From positions 44,775,288 to 44,839,287 of the forward strand of contig OY986438.1 in NCBI GenBank assembly GCA_963920525.1: DNA of 64,000 bases. The letters run 5' to 3'. A program made the position numbers and the translations under genes. The number at the start of each line of letters is the position of its first letter. The first letter of the stretch is position 1. Below, piece after piece: positions 19,463 through 31,859 of the stretch. The notes below the pieces were generated by a model. It was not told the origin of the DNA and did no database searches. It saw only the letters and a program-made list of their open reading frames with translations. Origin of the DNA: Dichetophora obliterata (Eukaryota; Arthropoda; Insecta; Diptera; Sciomyzidae).

Positions 19463-20040
19463 TATTATTTTAGCGGGGACGAGATATTTAAAACATATCT
19501 CGCCTCGCTTCTTCTTCTTAATTTTATATAAGAATCTTCCGCATCTTGCACAATAATCTGGCTTAGTTTAATTTCATCATTCAGTTCTTAATCTGGTTTT
19601 GTATAAGTAGCTTATAATTAGTTCTTATTTTAAAACATACTCATACATATACATACTTATTTAGTAATGCCAACTTAGGTCGAACAAACGTACAAACATG
19701 TATAACATGTGTAATAAGGTTATATTGCCCAACGATAGATTATTATTTAAATTAAATTGTCTCGGGTTCTTGCTTTATCAGCACTTGACTCTGACCGCAC
19801 AGACGTTACTTGTTGGCTTTATTTTATCGTCTTTAAATAAAATTAAAACTGATCGCCCACTTGTTGTTGCGGTAGATCAGTGTTCATTTTAATGTCTTAT
19901 TTTTGTTTTACTTTACTTTATTTGTTTACTTTACTGGCCTTGGTATTGAATTCATATAAAAATGCCGCAATGCAATGACTGTTGATTACTTGGCCACCAG
20001 TAAGCAGACAATATTTTGGGGTATGCCTCGTTATGAGTCA

Positions 20041-20935
20041 CAGCAGCCCCTGTCAAATATATGATTTGTCATATTATATTTTCACCCCCAACATATATCT
20101 TAAACATACCTACACCCTATCTACCATCCTTCAAAGTGGCTCCTTCCAAAAATTTAATAAAAATGTCAAAAATAATTCATGTCTTGCCCAAATTCAACCA
20201 TAGAAGTGTTTATTATATGAATGTGTCCCATTTTATTGTAACCGGCAACATTTCTTTTAAACATATCTACCCCTCCCTCCCTTATATGCTTCTAGGTGTC
20301 CCGATACAAAACCATAACAACTGATGTATTGAAAAAGTGCATATCTCTTTAGGGTTTAATGTATGAAATCGACCTATTATATTTTCACCTTGCCACTCTT
20401 CTGTGGGTTCAAATGCAAGCGCAAATTATGAAGAAAAATGTCGAAAATAGTTCATATCTCTCAGAAATTCAGCCCTAATGGGGATATATATATATATGTG
20501 ACTCGTGTATTTATTTCTTCTAGTCATACCACCCTCCTATCTTCCATCTTTTTTAGGACTCTATACAAAAAACCACAATAATTAAAGGAAAATGTCGCAA
20601 ATAGTTGATATCTCTCACAAATCGACTCCTACAGCGGTTAAATGTATGAATGTTTGTTATGTTATTTTCACTCCCAAATTATTTTCTTAAAATTTCAAAC
20701 CCTATTTGCCACTTTTCTGGTTGCACGAAAACTGTCAAAAATAGGTCATATCTTTTCAAAATTGATCCCTAGTGGAATCAATATTTGAACTGGTCCTAGT
20801 AGTTTTGCACTTCAAAAATTTCTTTTGAGCATCCCACCCACCACCTTTCTACCACTCCTCTAAGTGACCGCTTACAAAAACCTTAATAAATTCAAAAAAA
20901 TAGTTCATAGCTTCACCGAATTGACATCTAGAGGG
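20041..20935. repeat. Degenerate satellite, right part
   Basis: This continues the satellite family of 18044-18510. TATCTCT boxes occur near 20186 (diverged), 20341, 20453, 20607, 20747 and 20905, each followed at similar spacing by a CCTATTAT-like box, an AACATAYCTACCCC box and an ACAAAAACCACAA-like box. A short TA run lies at 20486-20498. Open frames here are accidental. Confidence 0.65.
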
Positions 20936-22082
20936 TCATGCAGCAGGTAACTAGGTAATTACAATCGGTAATTTTCATTTCAATCGAAATTCTCAATGAG
21001 ACTGAATCTTACTTTGTTGAGTTATTCCACTCAAGTAATTAAACTCTAGTAATTCCACTCGATGGTTATAAGTTTAATTTATATCCAAACCCTGTCAAAC
21101 TGAGTTCAACTATTACCCTACAGTTAATGGCACTAGTACAAAAGGAGTGATTTCGCTAGCACCTAGGTAATACTTGTTACACTTCAATATACCTTCTTTG
21201 TATTCAACTGTCGAATTTACGCGGATGAATTTACAGGGGTCAGTTACTATTTTTTTATACACTTACTGCCTAGTCTCTTTACTTGTCACGAAAAGCTAGC
21301 TTATTCGCAAGTTTACATTTAAACAAAAAACAAAAAAAAAACGTAGGCGAAGTGAAAGTATACTTTAGTCAATAAATTTATGGTTTATCATCACAATTTT
21401 TTATCACAAAATCGTCAAAGAAATTTAAATTGAAAGGAATGAAATTGAAATTGAAATGAAATGTGCGATTAGTATTGTTTCATCAAAATTTAGTACCTTA
21501 AATCTACTTAGGGACCGATCACTACTTTTTCAAAAGTTTTTGTAGGCCATAATCCTGAAAGTGCACGAATGAATCATATGTCGTTTGAAAAGTGCATTCA
21601 TTATATGTATAGTGATATCAATAACATAGCAAATTTGTATTTCTGGTATTAGGATTTTTTCATTAAAACTTAATGCCATTACTTAAAATAGCACCAGGAG
21701 TTAAATGCATACCTTTAAATTCGTACCAAAAGTAATATTCGTACTTTGCAAAAAGTAAAAATAGAAATTCGGACCAAAAGTTAAATTCAAACTTTTCAAA
21801 AAGTACTTTATACATAACAAAACACATTTCATAAACATTTGAACACGCCAAAAAAGTGAAATTTTCTTTAATTTTTAGTATTAAGAAAGTAACAATAATT
21901 TGGGGCCCATGCGATAGCTGGAAAATTTATTGTTCTTAAAAAACTTCTAATATATTATTTTTGTATTGCGGATTTGTATTTTGGATATTTTGAAAAAAGT
22001 TTATTTTGAAGCATCCTTAAAGAATCCTTTTGCAGTACGCGAGGGGGTATAAAAAACAATCACCTTTTTTGAAAGTATCTTA
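20936..22082. other. No gene; minor local repeats
   Basis: There are GGTAATT and AGTAATT words around 20950-21060 and an imperfect tandem repeat of about 50 bp at 21718-21808 (ATTCGTACC/AAAAGT and ATTCGGACC/AAAAGT). I see no coding region or clear mobile element. Confidence 0.4.
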
Positions 22083-23557
22083 CCGCACTCAGAAAAAAAC
22101 ACCTATCTTTTTGTGATAAAAAATTTTTCTATTTTCGATAATAGAAATTTTCTTTATTTCAAATAAAATTTACTTCAATTATAATAAATTTTCACATATT
22201 TGAAGAAATACTTCCTTCCTTGTGGGAAATGAAAATATTTTATCTCTCTAATAATGATAAGTATTTTTCTCTCACTGAAAAAATCTCATTTATAGAGAAA
22301 AAAATATAGAAAATGAGAAATGTTCTCTATTGTTGATAAATAATTCACTATGCGAAATATTTTCTTCAAAAACAACAAATACTTTCTCAAAAATTAAAAA
22401 GGATTCTTTTCAAAAATCGATATATTTTTCTTATATTGAATGAGGTACGAAAAAAATAGAAAGCGTGAGAGCAATTGATTAATACTGTGAAAAGCAAGTG
22501 TTGCATATTCTGCATATTATGACGATTGTTCCTTCAAAAGGTTTTTTTTACTTAACATAGCTACAAAAACTGATGTTGTTTCCCTGTAAGAAAAATCAAC
22601 TAATTTAAAAGTAGTTGAAAAAGTATTTTTTTGTTAGTGAAAGCCAATATGATATTTGATATTTGATATTTGATATTTATAATATATGATGAAATAGCAT
22701 GGTTAAATATGTATAAACTTGTAATCCAATAAAAATTTTTAATAAAAACATGTCAAAATCAATAAGCCACTTGTTTTGAAGTTGTTTTTTGAATTACTTC
22801 ATATATAATGCAATAAAAACTATTCAAAATTTAAGTGGGTGCCGCCTTAATATAATAAAAAGTAGTTCATAAACTAATTTATTCTAAATAAGTTTTTTAA
22901 TAAGTTGTTTTTAAAAACAAGTTAGTTTGTTCCTATAGGGTTTCTTTGGATGCATTTACAAAATCGCTTTTCAGAATAAATTTCTGGAATATTTATAAAG
23001 AGTCCCGAAAAACAATGCCACAGCAATAATTCTACCTCTTAACACTTTTTTAACTAATATTTTTAAAACCCAATCACAATTTGATATTAATACTTCTACT
23101 ATGCGTAGAACTGAGTTAAAACAAATGTTTGATAAAAATAATTTTTTAATCGTAATTGCGGATATACTTCTGTGTTTTAAAGAAATATGTTGTATCAGTG
23201 TTAAGAGATAATATATCTTTCTTTAAAAAAAAAGTGTTATTTTTTGTGAGAAACTATAAACGCAACTTAAAGAAAGCATTTATTAAAATTAAATAAATAT
23301 TTCTCTGTTTTCGAGAAAAATTTACACAATAAAAAAAACGGTTGAACGTATTATAAAGAAATATTTTTCTATTAAAGAGAAGGTGTCTTTTATTAATGAA
23401 AAATATTTCTCTTTTTCATGAAAGCTTTTTGCCATTTTTAGGGAATTTTCGGGATCACATTTAGAGAAAAGCATTCTCTGGAGCAAAGTCAATACCATTT
23501 TTCACTTAATATGATGCCTTTTTTCTCATATTCCGATAAACTTTTTTCTGAGTGCGG
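22083..23557. mobile_element. AT-rich TIR element, 1.5 kb
   Basis: The ends are CCGCACTCAGAAAAAA (22083-22098) and its exact inverted copy (23542-23557). The interior is very AT-rich, with many TTTTTCTC and GAGAAAAA words, and no reading frame of interest. Flanks do not show a certain target duplication. Superfamily unknown. A TATTTGA heptamer run of four copies lies at about 22650-22680. Confidence 0.7.
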
Positions 23558-24860
23558 TTTTGATAACCAACAGCAATTACATTTTTTTTACTCAATTTTA
23601 CTATATAATCTTTGAGCACTGTATACAAATTAAATATTTGATAAGCTCAAAAGTTGTTTGAACAAGTTTTGGTGTAATAAAACCAAAAAGTTATTTCCTT
23701 GTTAAATAGATGCTCAAGTCTTTCATGTGATCCTGAAAATATGCAATAACTTCAACTAGCATAAATTTTCAAGCTTACTGAGCTTTTATGTAAAACGAAA
23801 CGAACGCTGAACATCGTGTAAGAAACGAGCGACAATATTTTTTGATATGGAAAAATGTATTGCTTCTATTCTATTTGCTATGGCTCTAGTAGAAACTTTC
23901 TTTAAATATTGCTGAGCTTTATCTTTTGTATAACTTAACTCAAAGTGTAAAATAAAGACTCTAGAAATTGTCTTTAAGTACTGTAGAGGTCTTCAATAAC
24001 ATTGTTGATATATGACCTTGGTACTTTAAGCCAAAGTATTTTCAAACCCCACACAATTGTTGCCTACCACGCCACCTGCATTTGCACGTAAGAACTTCAT
24101 CAAATTCAAAATGTCAATCACAGCAAATAATTTCAACAGCCTCAAATATCAATGGAAACAATATTCCCACAACTCAACGCAACTAACCCAAACAAAAAGT
24201 GCTTAACTACTTTTACGCCAACAACATTTGCATTCATTGAACATTGTTTGTTTTTTTGTCTGTCCAGTTTGTTCATTCATTTCGTTCTTGCATTCTTGTT
24301 TGCTCATTTCAACAGCTTGTTAGCGCGAACTATTGATTGACATTTAATACAATTCAATTGAAATGATATCAACCTTTCGAATAGCTTTAACTGAGTTTCG
24401 ATTACATGTCTGCACACACACACATACATTCACAGTTGCTAAAGTCGTAAATTCATTTTTCCAATTGCACTCGTTTTGTTTATCTAGCTATGTTTTTTAC
24501 GTTTAAGTTTTTTTTTAGGCGTGTGTTTGCTTTAAGTATCTTTGAGGAGTGTGTCTGATAATTTGGTTTAATGTTCTTTCTAAGCTAAATTTATTTTAAT
24601 GCATACATCTAGATGTATACACATTTCTTGATTTAATCATAAATATTGTCATCCTTAGCTTAAGCAGTAGGCCTATGAACTTATCTGATGCATTTTCATG
24701 GCAGAAGTTTACTTTGTGTGCCTTTGACATAACATAATAATTAATGTCACATAAACAATTAAAAACAAAACCAACACAGAAACAAAACTAACACAACGTT
24801 ATGATCATATTTTGTAACAAACAAATCAAAGAAAATCAATTCTGTGTACAAATCTTTGTT
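23558..24860. other. No recognisable gene
   Basis: Only short chance frames are seen. A CA-rich run occurs at 24413-24428. Sequence between about 24000 and 24800 looks less repeat-like and could be host non-coding DNA. Confidence 0.4.
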
Positions 24861-25635
24861 ATAGTACGAGATCCGGCTGCAAGTTTACTACGTTCATCGA
24901 GTTTTTAGTCGATATCAAATTTTTATGTATAATTATATATAGGAGAATTCATTTTGGATAGGTTGCCAATCAAAATGTGGCCGATTTTTCGGACGAAATT
25001 ACAATCATCTGTTTTTCAAAAAAAATTTATACGAATACACAGCTATATATGTATAGAACTTAAAAAATTAGGGTTGCCTTAGCGCAAATGGCCGCTACCT
25101 CCAGGCAGCCCGGTGTAAACAGATATGGTTTCGGTACATTTATACTTTCATAACGTATTTTGATTAATCATATATTAAATTAAAGCTACTTTTTTTTATC
25201 CATGGTGGAATAGGGTTGCCTGTGATAAAGTGGCCGCAAATATGGGTTGCCGGCTGTTAAAGATAGATTAGAATGAAAAAGGAATTTGCGCACTACATCG
25301 AATAGTAAGTAGTGGGAACGACTTGATAATACCTAAAAAAAAAATTTAATTAATAACTTATTTTTTAGTGGTTTTTAAAATTACTTAAATACAACAAAAA
25401 ATGCATTCTTAAGTGAAAAACTTAGTTGTCTTTTCTGTATAAAATTAAAAAAAAAATTAGTATTTATAAAAAATAAAAACCTCAATTATTGTGTAAACGA
25501 AAATTATATTTTAAAAGCAGGCAATGTTTGGGAAAATATTGGATTTTTTATTATTTTTATAATAGGTTTAACTAAATATTAAGAAACATGACAAATAAAA
25601 CTTGTACGATATTTTCGTGCCATTTATTGCACATC

Positions 25636-26670
25636 CTAGTCATCACTGCTCTCACTTTCATCACTGCTCTCACATTTATCACTGCTCTCACTTTCACCGC
25701 AGCTATGGCTTTCATCGCTACCAATATTATCATTATCGTCATCAGAAATATTGTTCGTGGAACTACATAGCACACTTTTAACTTGCATTGGCGTTGAGTC
25801 TCCTAAGAACCATGTTGGTTTTAGAAAACCATCTAGAATCCAGCCATTATTTTTCTCGCGTAAACTTAATACAATTGGGCTCAGTTGCATTTAACCACAT
25901 TGAATTAGCAAAGATTGTATGCAACAATTATTCTTTTAAAGATTTCCAGCACGGTAGAATAATAGTCGAATCGAAGCCTTTACATTGTTTAAAGAATTTT
26001 TCATTATTTGTTTTTGTAGCATACAATTTGTTAAACATAATAAATCTTCCAGCATTTACACTTTGACAATTTGGGATTCCATACATAAGACAAGTAAACT
26101 TTTCTAGTACTTTAGTTTTGTTTCTATCAAAAATATCATTTGGGCCAATGACACGAAAATTTCTTGAATTTCCGGGTGCTTAACAAATGTATCGCACACA
26201 AAATTAAATAGTTTTTCTGGAATGTTACATTCTTCGTAAATGACATCCTCCGTAGTTAGATCCTGCGGGAGTTTTGTTCTTTCAAGCGATATTACACAAT
26301 TTTGCAACTCGTAAGCGACATCTCTATATCGATACTTTTGAGAGGATTCTAGCATAGCAATTTCACCAGCTAGATGTGAGGTGTCTATGCCATATTGGTA
26401 GATAATTTTCCTTATCGGCGTTCCCATGAATAACTCTATTGCAATTCGATTACCAAAAGCATTCATAATTTTACTTTCCAAATTATCGGTATGGTATTCC
26501 TGAAAGTCTTCAGCGCGTACTTTACCTTCACCAAATTCCAACAGTATAGCTTTATACTGGGAAAATAAATCAGTGAGGTACATAACGCGATTATTATCGA
26601 TAATTTCCGCATATATTATTTCTGAAATAGCATTGAATGCTAACTGATGCAACTGTCTATTTTTATGCCA
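25636..26670 (-). pseudogene. Unclassified transposon-borne protein
   Basis: On the minus strand a 180-residue frame (26652 to 26104, entered without an ATG; upstream residues WHKNRQ continue to about 26670) contains ISEIIYAEIIDNNRVMYLTD, HTDNLESKIMNAFGNRIAI and CNIPEKLFNFVCDTFV. Further 3' in other frames are FTCLMYGIPNCQSVNAGRFI, a block with SLLP-like text (STIILPCWKSL), and near 25800-25850 NNGWILDGFLKPTWFLGDST, ending in a serine/aspartate/glutamate-rich tail (25636-25740). The order and motifs (YG, PPC-L, W, GW..DG..WF.GD..P) recall large repeat-associated proteins common in arthropod and cnidarian genomes, but I cannot name a transposase family or a catalytic triad. Frameshifts near 26104 and 25950 make it non-functional. 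Confidence 0.5.
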
Positions 26671-27295
26671 ATATCTCGGCTCTGGACGTTTTTAAGCACT
26701 TTTGTATAAACACTGTTTTTCGAAACGATCCTGATCTTTATTTCGATCATTTTACTCTACGGAGAACAGCTACTAAATGGAAAGCAAGCTGTAAGCTTGC
26801 AATGCACAACATATTAGGCTGTATGATGTAAAAACCACTGGTAAAAAACATGAAAATTACGAAATTTAGAACCCTAGAAGTACAATGTTGCCTATAGGCA
26901 TGAACATTGGGCATGAAAGGGTTAAGGTGGCGATACATAGTTTATATTGTAACTAAAAACAAAATTAATCTAAAGTTCAAATAAAAATTTAACTTACGGT
27001 TTGAGTTTTACAAAAATGTTCATATTCCCGCTTATCTCTTTGTTTTAAAACTGTATTTTTTTTTTAAACATTTCGTATGATATCCGAAAACGTCTAAAGA
27101 CTTCATTGTTAATAAAATGTCACGGTACTAGTATATTTTTCCCGACGAAATAATAGGATTAATTCACACTTTTTAAATAATGAATGATTAAACTTAAGGA
27201 CATTATTTTTATTATGACACAGAAAACATTTCCTTTTTTTGTAATTTAAGCTTCTCTTCACGCAGAAAAATATATTTGAGTTCATAATATATAAA

Positions 27296-27478
27296 GTTCA
27301 TTTATTTATTTATTTATTTATTTAAAAGAAACAAGCATGAGTACACTAAGAGCAAACTCTTTTATAGTACAATATAAGTTAATAATAAAAGGAAATAATA
27401 ACAACTCTTTTATAGTACAATATAAGTTTCAAAATTTTTCATTAATTTCTCATGCAATCTATCTTTAACAGCAGACAA
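27296..27478 (-). mobile_element. LINE 3' end with AAAT tail
   Basis: On the minus strand the fragment ends in a TTTA/AAAT run (27296-27324), preceded by TTAGTGTACT and ATTGTACTATAAAAGAGTT. The same text occurs just before the tail of the LINE at 32916-34450 (TTGTACTATAAAAGAACTTA, then CTCTTAGTGTACTTTG), so both belong to one LINE family. A 26-bp segment beginning AACTCTTTTATAGTACAATA is duplicated at 27355-27380 and 27403-27429. It lies just inside the right long terminus of the surrounding element. Confidence 0.7.
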
Positions 27479-27893
27479 CCTATATTTGCGGCCACTTTAA
27501 CACAGGCAACCCTATTCCACCATGCATAAAAAAATTACCTTTAATTTAATATATGATTAATCAGAATACGCTATGAACATATGAAAGTCCCGAAACCTTA
27601 TCTGTTTACACCGAGCTACCTGGAGGTAGCGGCCAGTTGCGCTAAGGCAACCCTAATTTTTTAAGTTCTATACATATGTAGCTGTGTATTGGTATAAATT
27701 TTTTTTGAAAAACAGATGACTGCAATTTCGTACGAAAAATCAGTTGATATTATTTAAATTAAAAATACTAGCGGCCACATTTTCATTGGCAAACTATCCA
27801 AAATGAATTCTCCTATATATAAATATACATAAAAATTTGATTTCGATGAAAAACTCGATGAACGTAGTAAATTTGCAGCCGGATCTTAGACTA

Positions 27894-28428
27894 TTAACTG
27901 AGTATGTGTTTCTCTCAATTTGTTTGTTTTTTTTTTAGACGTACAGTTTGTCCTCAAAATTAAACATTACATGCTGTGACCTTGACCGAAATTTGGAGGC
28001 TATTTTATGGGTAATTTACTTTTCAAAAGAATGGCGTGTAGCATATGTGACAAAATAATAATAACTGTTGTCATTCAATAACTTGTTTTTACAAATTTTT
28101 ACCTAAATGTTATAGGGAAATGTAAACAAATGTCGCTTTTTTTTCATTGAAGTAGTGAAAAAAAAGATAAATAGTTTCAAGGTTAGAATAAAAAAATCAA
28201 CTTTAAAAACTTAATGTTATGATTTAAAGCATACGTGATTATGATTTTTAACAATAGATATAATGCTTTAAAAAGAAACCTCACAAAATATGTCACATTT
28301 TGGCTTTGAACAAAAAAAAAGGTGAACTGTGACTAGACTGAATTTTTATTACAATAGCAAAATTTACATGGAAAAATAATTCATGTGCGTTAACACCGGG
28401 GCACTCACTCACTTTTGTTGTTTCTTAA
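27894..28428. other. No recognisable gene
   Basis: AT-rich sequence with no motif I can support. It lies between the long-terminus element and a short Tc1-like remnant. Confidence 0.4.
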
Positions 28429-28572
28429 GCGAGTTCAACGTCGAGTACGTACTCACAATCAACGGTACAATCATCCAAGCATCGTCAAGAATGGTTTGAT
28501 GTTGATGTTTTGGCAGGCTTTCGTTTCAGAAAATTTGTTTATGGGGAGCCATAAGACGCGAGACAGAAGAGT
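28429..28572 (+). pseudogene. Possible Tc1-like transposase remnant
   Basis: An open stretch without its own start reads VQRRVRTHNQRYNHPSIVKN then GLMLMFWQAFVSEN. This resembles the segment between the first and second catalytic aspartates of Tc1-family transposases (V-x-R...YNP...TVK-H-GG-SVMVWG), with the glycines replaced. The match is weak and short. It ends immediately before the TTATG array. Confidence 0.35.
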
Positions 28573-28591
28573 CATTAGGTGATCATGTCTA

Positions 28592-30881
28592 ATGTTATGT
28601 TATGTTATGTTATGTTATGTTATGTTATGTTATGTTATGTTATGTTATGTTATGTTATGTTATGTTATGTTATGTTATGTTATGTTATGTTATGTTATGT
28701 TATGTTATGTTATGTTATGTTATGTTATGTTATGTTATGTTATGTTATGTTATGTTATGTTATGTTATGTTATGTTATGTTATGTTATGTTATGTTATGT
28801 TATGTTATGTTATGTTATGTTATGTTATGTTATGTTATGTTATGTTATGTTATGTTATGTTATGTTATGTTATGTTATGTTATGTTATGTTATGTTATGT
28901 TATGTTATGTTATGTTATGTTATGTTATGTTATGTTATGTTATGTTATGTTATGTTATGTTATGTTATGTTATGTTATGTTATGTTATGTTATGTTATGT
29001 TATGTTATGTTATGTTATGTTATGTTATGTTATGTTATGTTATGTTATGTTATGTTATGTTATGTTATGTTATGTTATGTTATGTTATGTTATGTTATGT
29101 TATGTTATGTTATGTTATGTTATGTTATGTTATGTTATGTTATGTTATGTTATGTTATGTTATGTTATGTTATGTTATGTTATGTTATGTTATGTTATGT
29201 TATGTTATGTTATGTTATGTTATGTTATGTTATGTTATGTTATGTTATGTTATGTTATGTTATGTTATGTTATGTTATGTTATGTTATGTTATGTTATGT
29301 TATGTTATGTTATGTTATGTTATGTTATGTTATGTTATGTTATGTTATGTTATGTTATGTTATGTTATGTTATGTTATGTTATGTTATGTTATGTTATGT
29401 TATGTTATGTTATGTTATGTTATGTTATGTTATGTTATGTTATGTTATGTTATGTTATGTTATGTTATGTTATGTTATGTTATGTTATGTTATGTTATGT
29501 TATGTTATGTTATGTTATGTTATGTTATGTTATGTTATGTTATGTTATGTTATGTTATGTTATGTTATGTTATGTTATGTTATGTTATGTTATGTTATGT
29601 TATGTTATGTTATGTTATGTTATGTTATGTTATGTTATGTTATGTTATGTTATGTTATGTTATGTTATGTTATGTTATGTTATGTTATGTTATGTTATGT
29701 TATGTTATGTTATGTTATGTTATGTTATGTTATGTTATGTTATGTTATGTTATGTTATGTTATGTTATGTTATGTTATGTTATGTTATGTTATGTTATGT
29801 TATGTTATGTTATGTTATGTTATGTTATGTTATGTTATGTTATGTTATGTTATGTTATGTTATGTTATGTTATGTTATGTTATGTTATGTTATGTTATGT
29901 TATGTTATGTTATGTTATGTTATGTTATGTTATGTTATGTTATGTTATGTTATGTTATGTTATGTTATGTTATGTTATGTTATGTTATGTTATGTTATGT
30001 TATGTTATGTTATGTTATGTTATGTTATGTTATGTTATGTTATGTTATGTTATGTTATGTTATGTTATGTTATGTTATGTTATGTTATGTTATGTTATGT
30101 TATGTTATGTTATGTTATGTTATGTTATGTTATGTTATGTTATGTTATGTTATGTTATGTTATGTTATGTTATGTTATGTTATGTTATGTTATGTTATGT
30201 TATGTTATGTTATGTTATGTTATGTTATGTTATGTTATGTTATGTTATGTTATGTTATGTTATGTTATGTTATGTTATGTTATGTTATGTTATGTTATGT
30301 TATGTTATGTTATGTTATGTTATGTTATGTTATGTTATGTTATGTTATGTTATGTTATGTTATGTTATGTTATGTTATGTTATGTTATGTTATGTTATGT
30401 TATGTTATGTTATGTTATGTTATGTTATGTTATGTTATGTTATGTTATGTTATGTTATGTTATGTTATGTTATGTTATGTTATGTTATGTTATGTTATGT
30501 TATGTTATGTTATGTTATGTTATGTTATGTTATGTTATGTTATGTTATGTTATGTTATGTTATGTTATGTTATGTTATGTTATGTTATGTTATGTTATGT
30601 TATGTTATGTTATGTTATGTTATGTTATGTTATGTTATGTTATGTTATGTTATGTTATGTTATGTTATGTTATGTTATGTTATGTTATGTTATGTTATGT
30701 TATGTTATGTTATGTTATGTTATGTTATGTTATGTTATGTTATGTTATGTTATGTTATGTTATGTTATGTTATGTTATGTTATGTTATGTTATGTTATGT
30801 TATGTTATGTTATGTTATGTTATGTTATGTTATGTTATGTTATGTTATGTTATGTTATGTTATGTTATGCTATGTTATGTT
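28592..30881. repeat. TTATG pentamer array, about 458 units
   Basis: The pentamer (written TTATG, ATGTT or TATGT according to phase) repeats for 2,290 bp. The run is perfect from 28592 to 30869; the only substitution is a C at 30870, close to the right edge. No other interruption is present. Because the unit contains no stop in any plus-strand phase, three overlapping frames of 760-824 codons appear; these encode only Met-Leu-Cys-Tyr-Val repeats and are not genes. Such homogeneity points to recent expansion or to an assembly-extended tract. Confidence 0.98.
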
Positions 30882-31859
30882 TTCTTTTAACTTTTGACCT
30901 AAAAGAGCAGCACCTTGTGTTGTTTACTTCAGACAAGACTGTTTTTGTTCGAAAATCTGTCTCCGTAGCACGGAACGAGAAATTAGTCAGTGAAGTAAAT
31001 TACCAAAACATTGTGTATGACCTGCGGTTAAAACAAATTTGTTTTCAATTTTTTTTTTTTTCATAAATGTCTTCTAAAATCCTTCAAAAATAATACCCCA
31101 AAAGTATTTTTTAAAATTCTAATTTTTTTTTTTTTTTTTTGGAGTTACAGAGAGAGCCATATATGTTTTATACACACGCGCCGAAGAGCATAAATAAATC
31201 TTTAAATGCGTTTTTCTCGAAATCACTTATTTAAAACTGGGGTGTCGTTTTTTTCCAAAACCAGTAGTCGGATCAAGATGCGGCGGACTGCGTTTTGTAG
31301 GTAGTCATGTCAGGCAGGTCTTGAACTAGGATAATTGGGCTAATTCTACTACCGTGGTAGGGGTGGTGCAAAAATCCCAAAGAAACTCATTTTTAAACAT
31401 TTTTAAAAATCGACACCTGTTTGCCTTCTCATTTTTACGTACCCATTTTAATCGATATGGGTGGGGAAATAAGCAAATATCGAAACAAAAAAAAGTACGG
31501 AAAAATTTTGAAAATTTCGTCTTCTTTCACGTAAAAAAACCAAAGTTGATAAATTGAAAAACGACTTAGCTACAGCACTTTGAAAACACGCTATTTTTGT
31601 GGGATTGAACCGCAGGTCATACCTTAACCAACTTGGATTAATAGAACTGCATCGTTTTAAGCACAGAAGAATGACTTTCTGGTATCGAGAAATTGTTTTG
31701 CTTGATTCTAGAATATGTCAAATCAATCATCATTTACTTAACCATGGATTTCGAAATATTTATTAGACATTTTTTTAATGCATATTGGTTTCTAACATTT
31801 AGTTTCAGCATTGAGAACTAAGACATTTTTTTATTTAAATTTAAAATTTTATAATAAAG
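30882..31859. other. No gene; one 15-bp inverted repeat
   Basis: GTATGACCTGCGGTT (31015-31029) recurs inverted at 31608-31622, about 0.6 kb away. Homopolymer T runs lie at 31051-31061 and 31122-31140. A 67-codon frame at 31354-31557 has no features. Nothing else stands out. Confidence 0.45.

Larger units (their letters stand above)
18511..20040. mobile_element. About 1.5-kb insertion, possibly a solo LTR
   Basis: This segment interrupts the satellite array and contains a hairpin array (18607-18834), a nested MITE (18985-19462), and a TATATAAG box at 19525-19532 followed by TCAGTT at 19581-19586. The TATA-like box and the structured upstream segment would suit a retrotransposon long terminal repeat. 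However, the TATA-to-initiator distance is too large, I found no TG...CA ends with a target duplication, and there is no coding sequence. The label is therefore tentative and the boundaries are approximate. Confidence 0.35.
24861..27893 (-). mobile_element. Element with about 400-bp inverted termini
   Basis: The left terminus (24861-25261) and right terminus (27473-27893) are long inverted copies at clearly high identity. Outer ends read AGATCCGGCTGCAAGTTTAC on the left and AGATCCGGCTGCAAATTTAC on the right strand. Shared inner landmarks include GGGTTGCCTTAGCGCAA-like and GTAGCGGCC-like boxes. If the ends are TAGT...ACTA, the flanks give TTA on both sides (24859-24861 and 27891-27893), but this is not certain. 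The 2.2-kb interior contains a broken minus-strand reading frame (25636-26670) and a later LINE fragment (27296-27478). Length, TIRs and internal gene suggest a once-autonomous cut-and-paste DNA transposon. The superfamily is not recognised. Confidence 0.7.

Noticed and set aside
19525..19586. Core promoter (TATATAAG plus TCAGTT)
   Set aside because: The spacing of about 56 bp is too long for a TATA-initiator pair, and no transcript unit follows.
25588..25770. Plus-strand frame of repeated ALTFITALTF text
   Set aside because: It is the antisense of the acidic serine-rich tail coded on the minus strand.
28592..30881. Telomere-like repeat
   Set aside because: TTATG is one base away from the arthropod TTAGG, but the array is internal, flanked by transposon debris, and flies normally lack TTAGG telomeres.
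28592..30881. CRISPR array
   Set aside because: There are no spacers; it is a simple pentamer microsatellite in eukaryotic DNA.
28579..31066. Three overlapping open frames of 760-824 codons
   Set aside because: They exist only because the TTATG pentamer has no stop in any plus-strand phase; the product would be pure Met-Leu-Cys-Tyr-Val repeats.
31015..31622. Element bounded by 15-bp inverted repeats GTATGACCTGCGGTT
   Set aside because: The repeat does not extend, there is no target duplication, and one copy resembles a pol III B box by chance; not enough to call an element.
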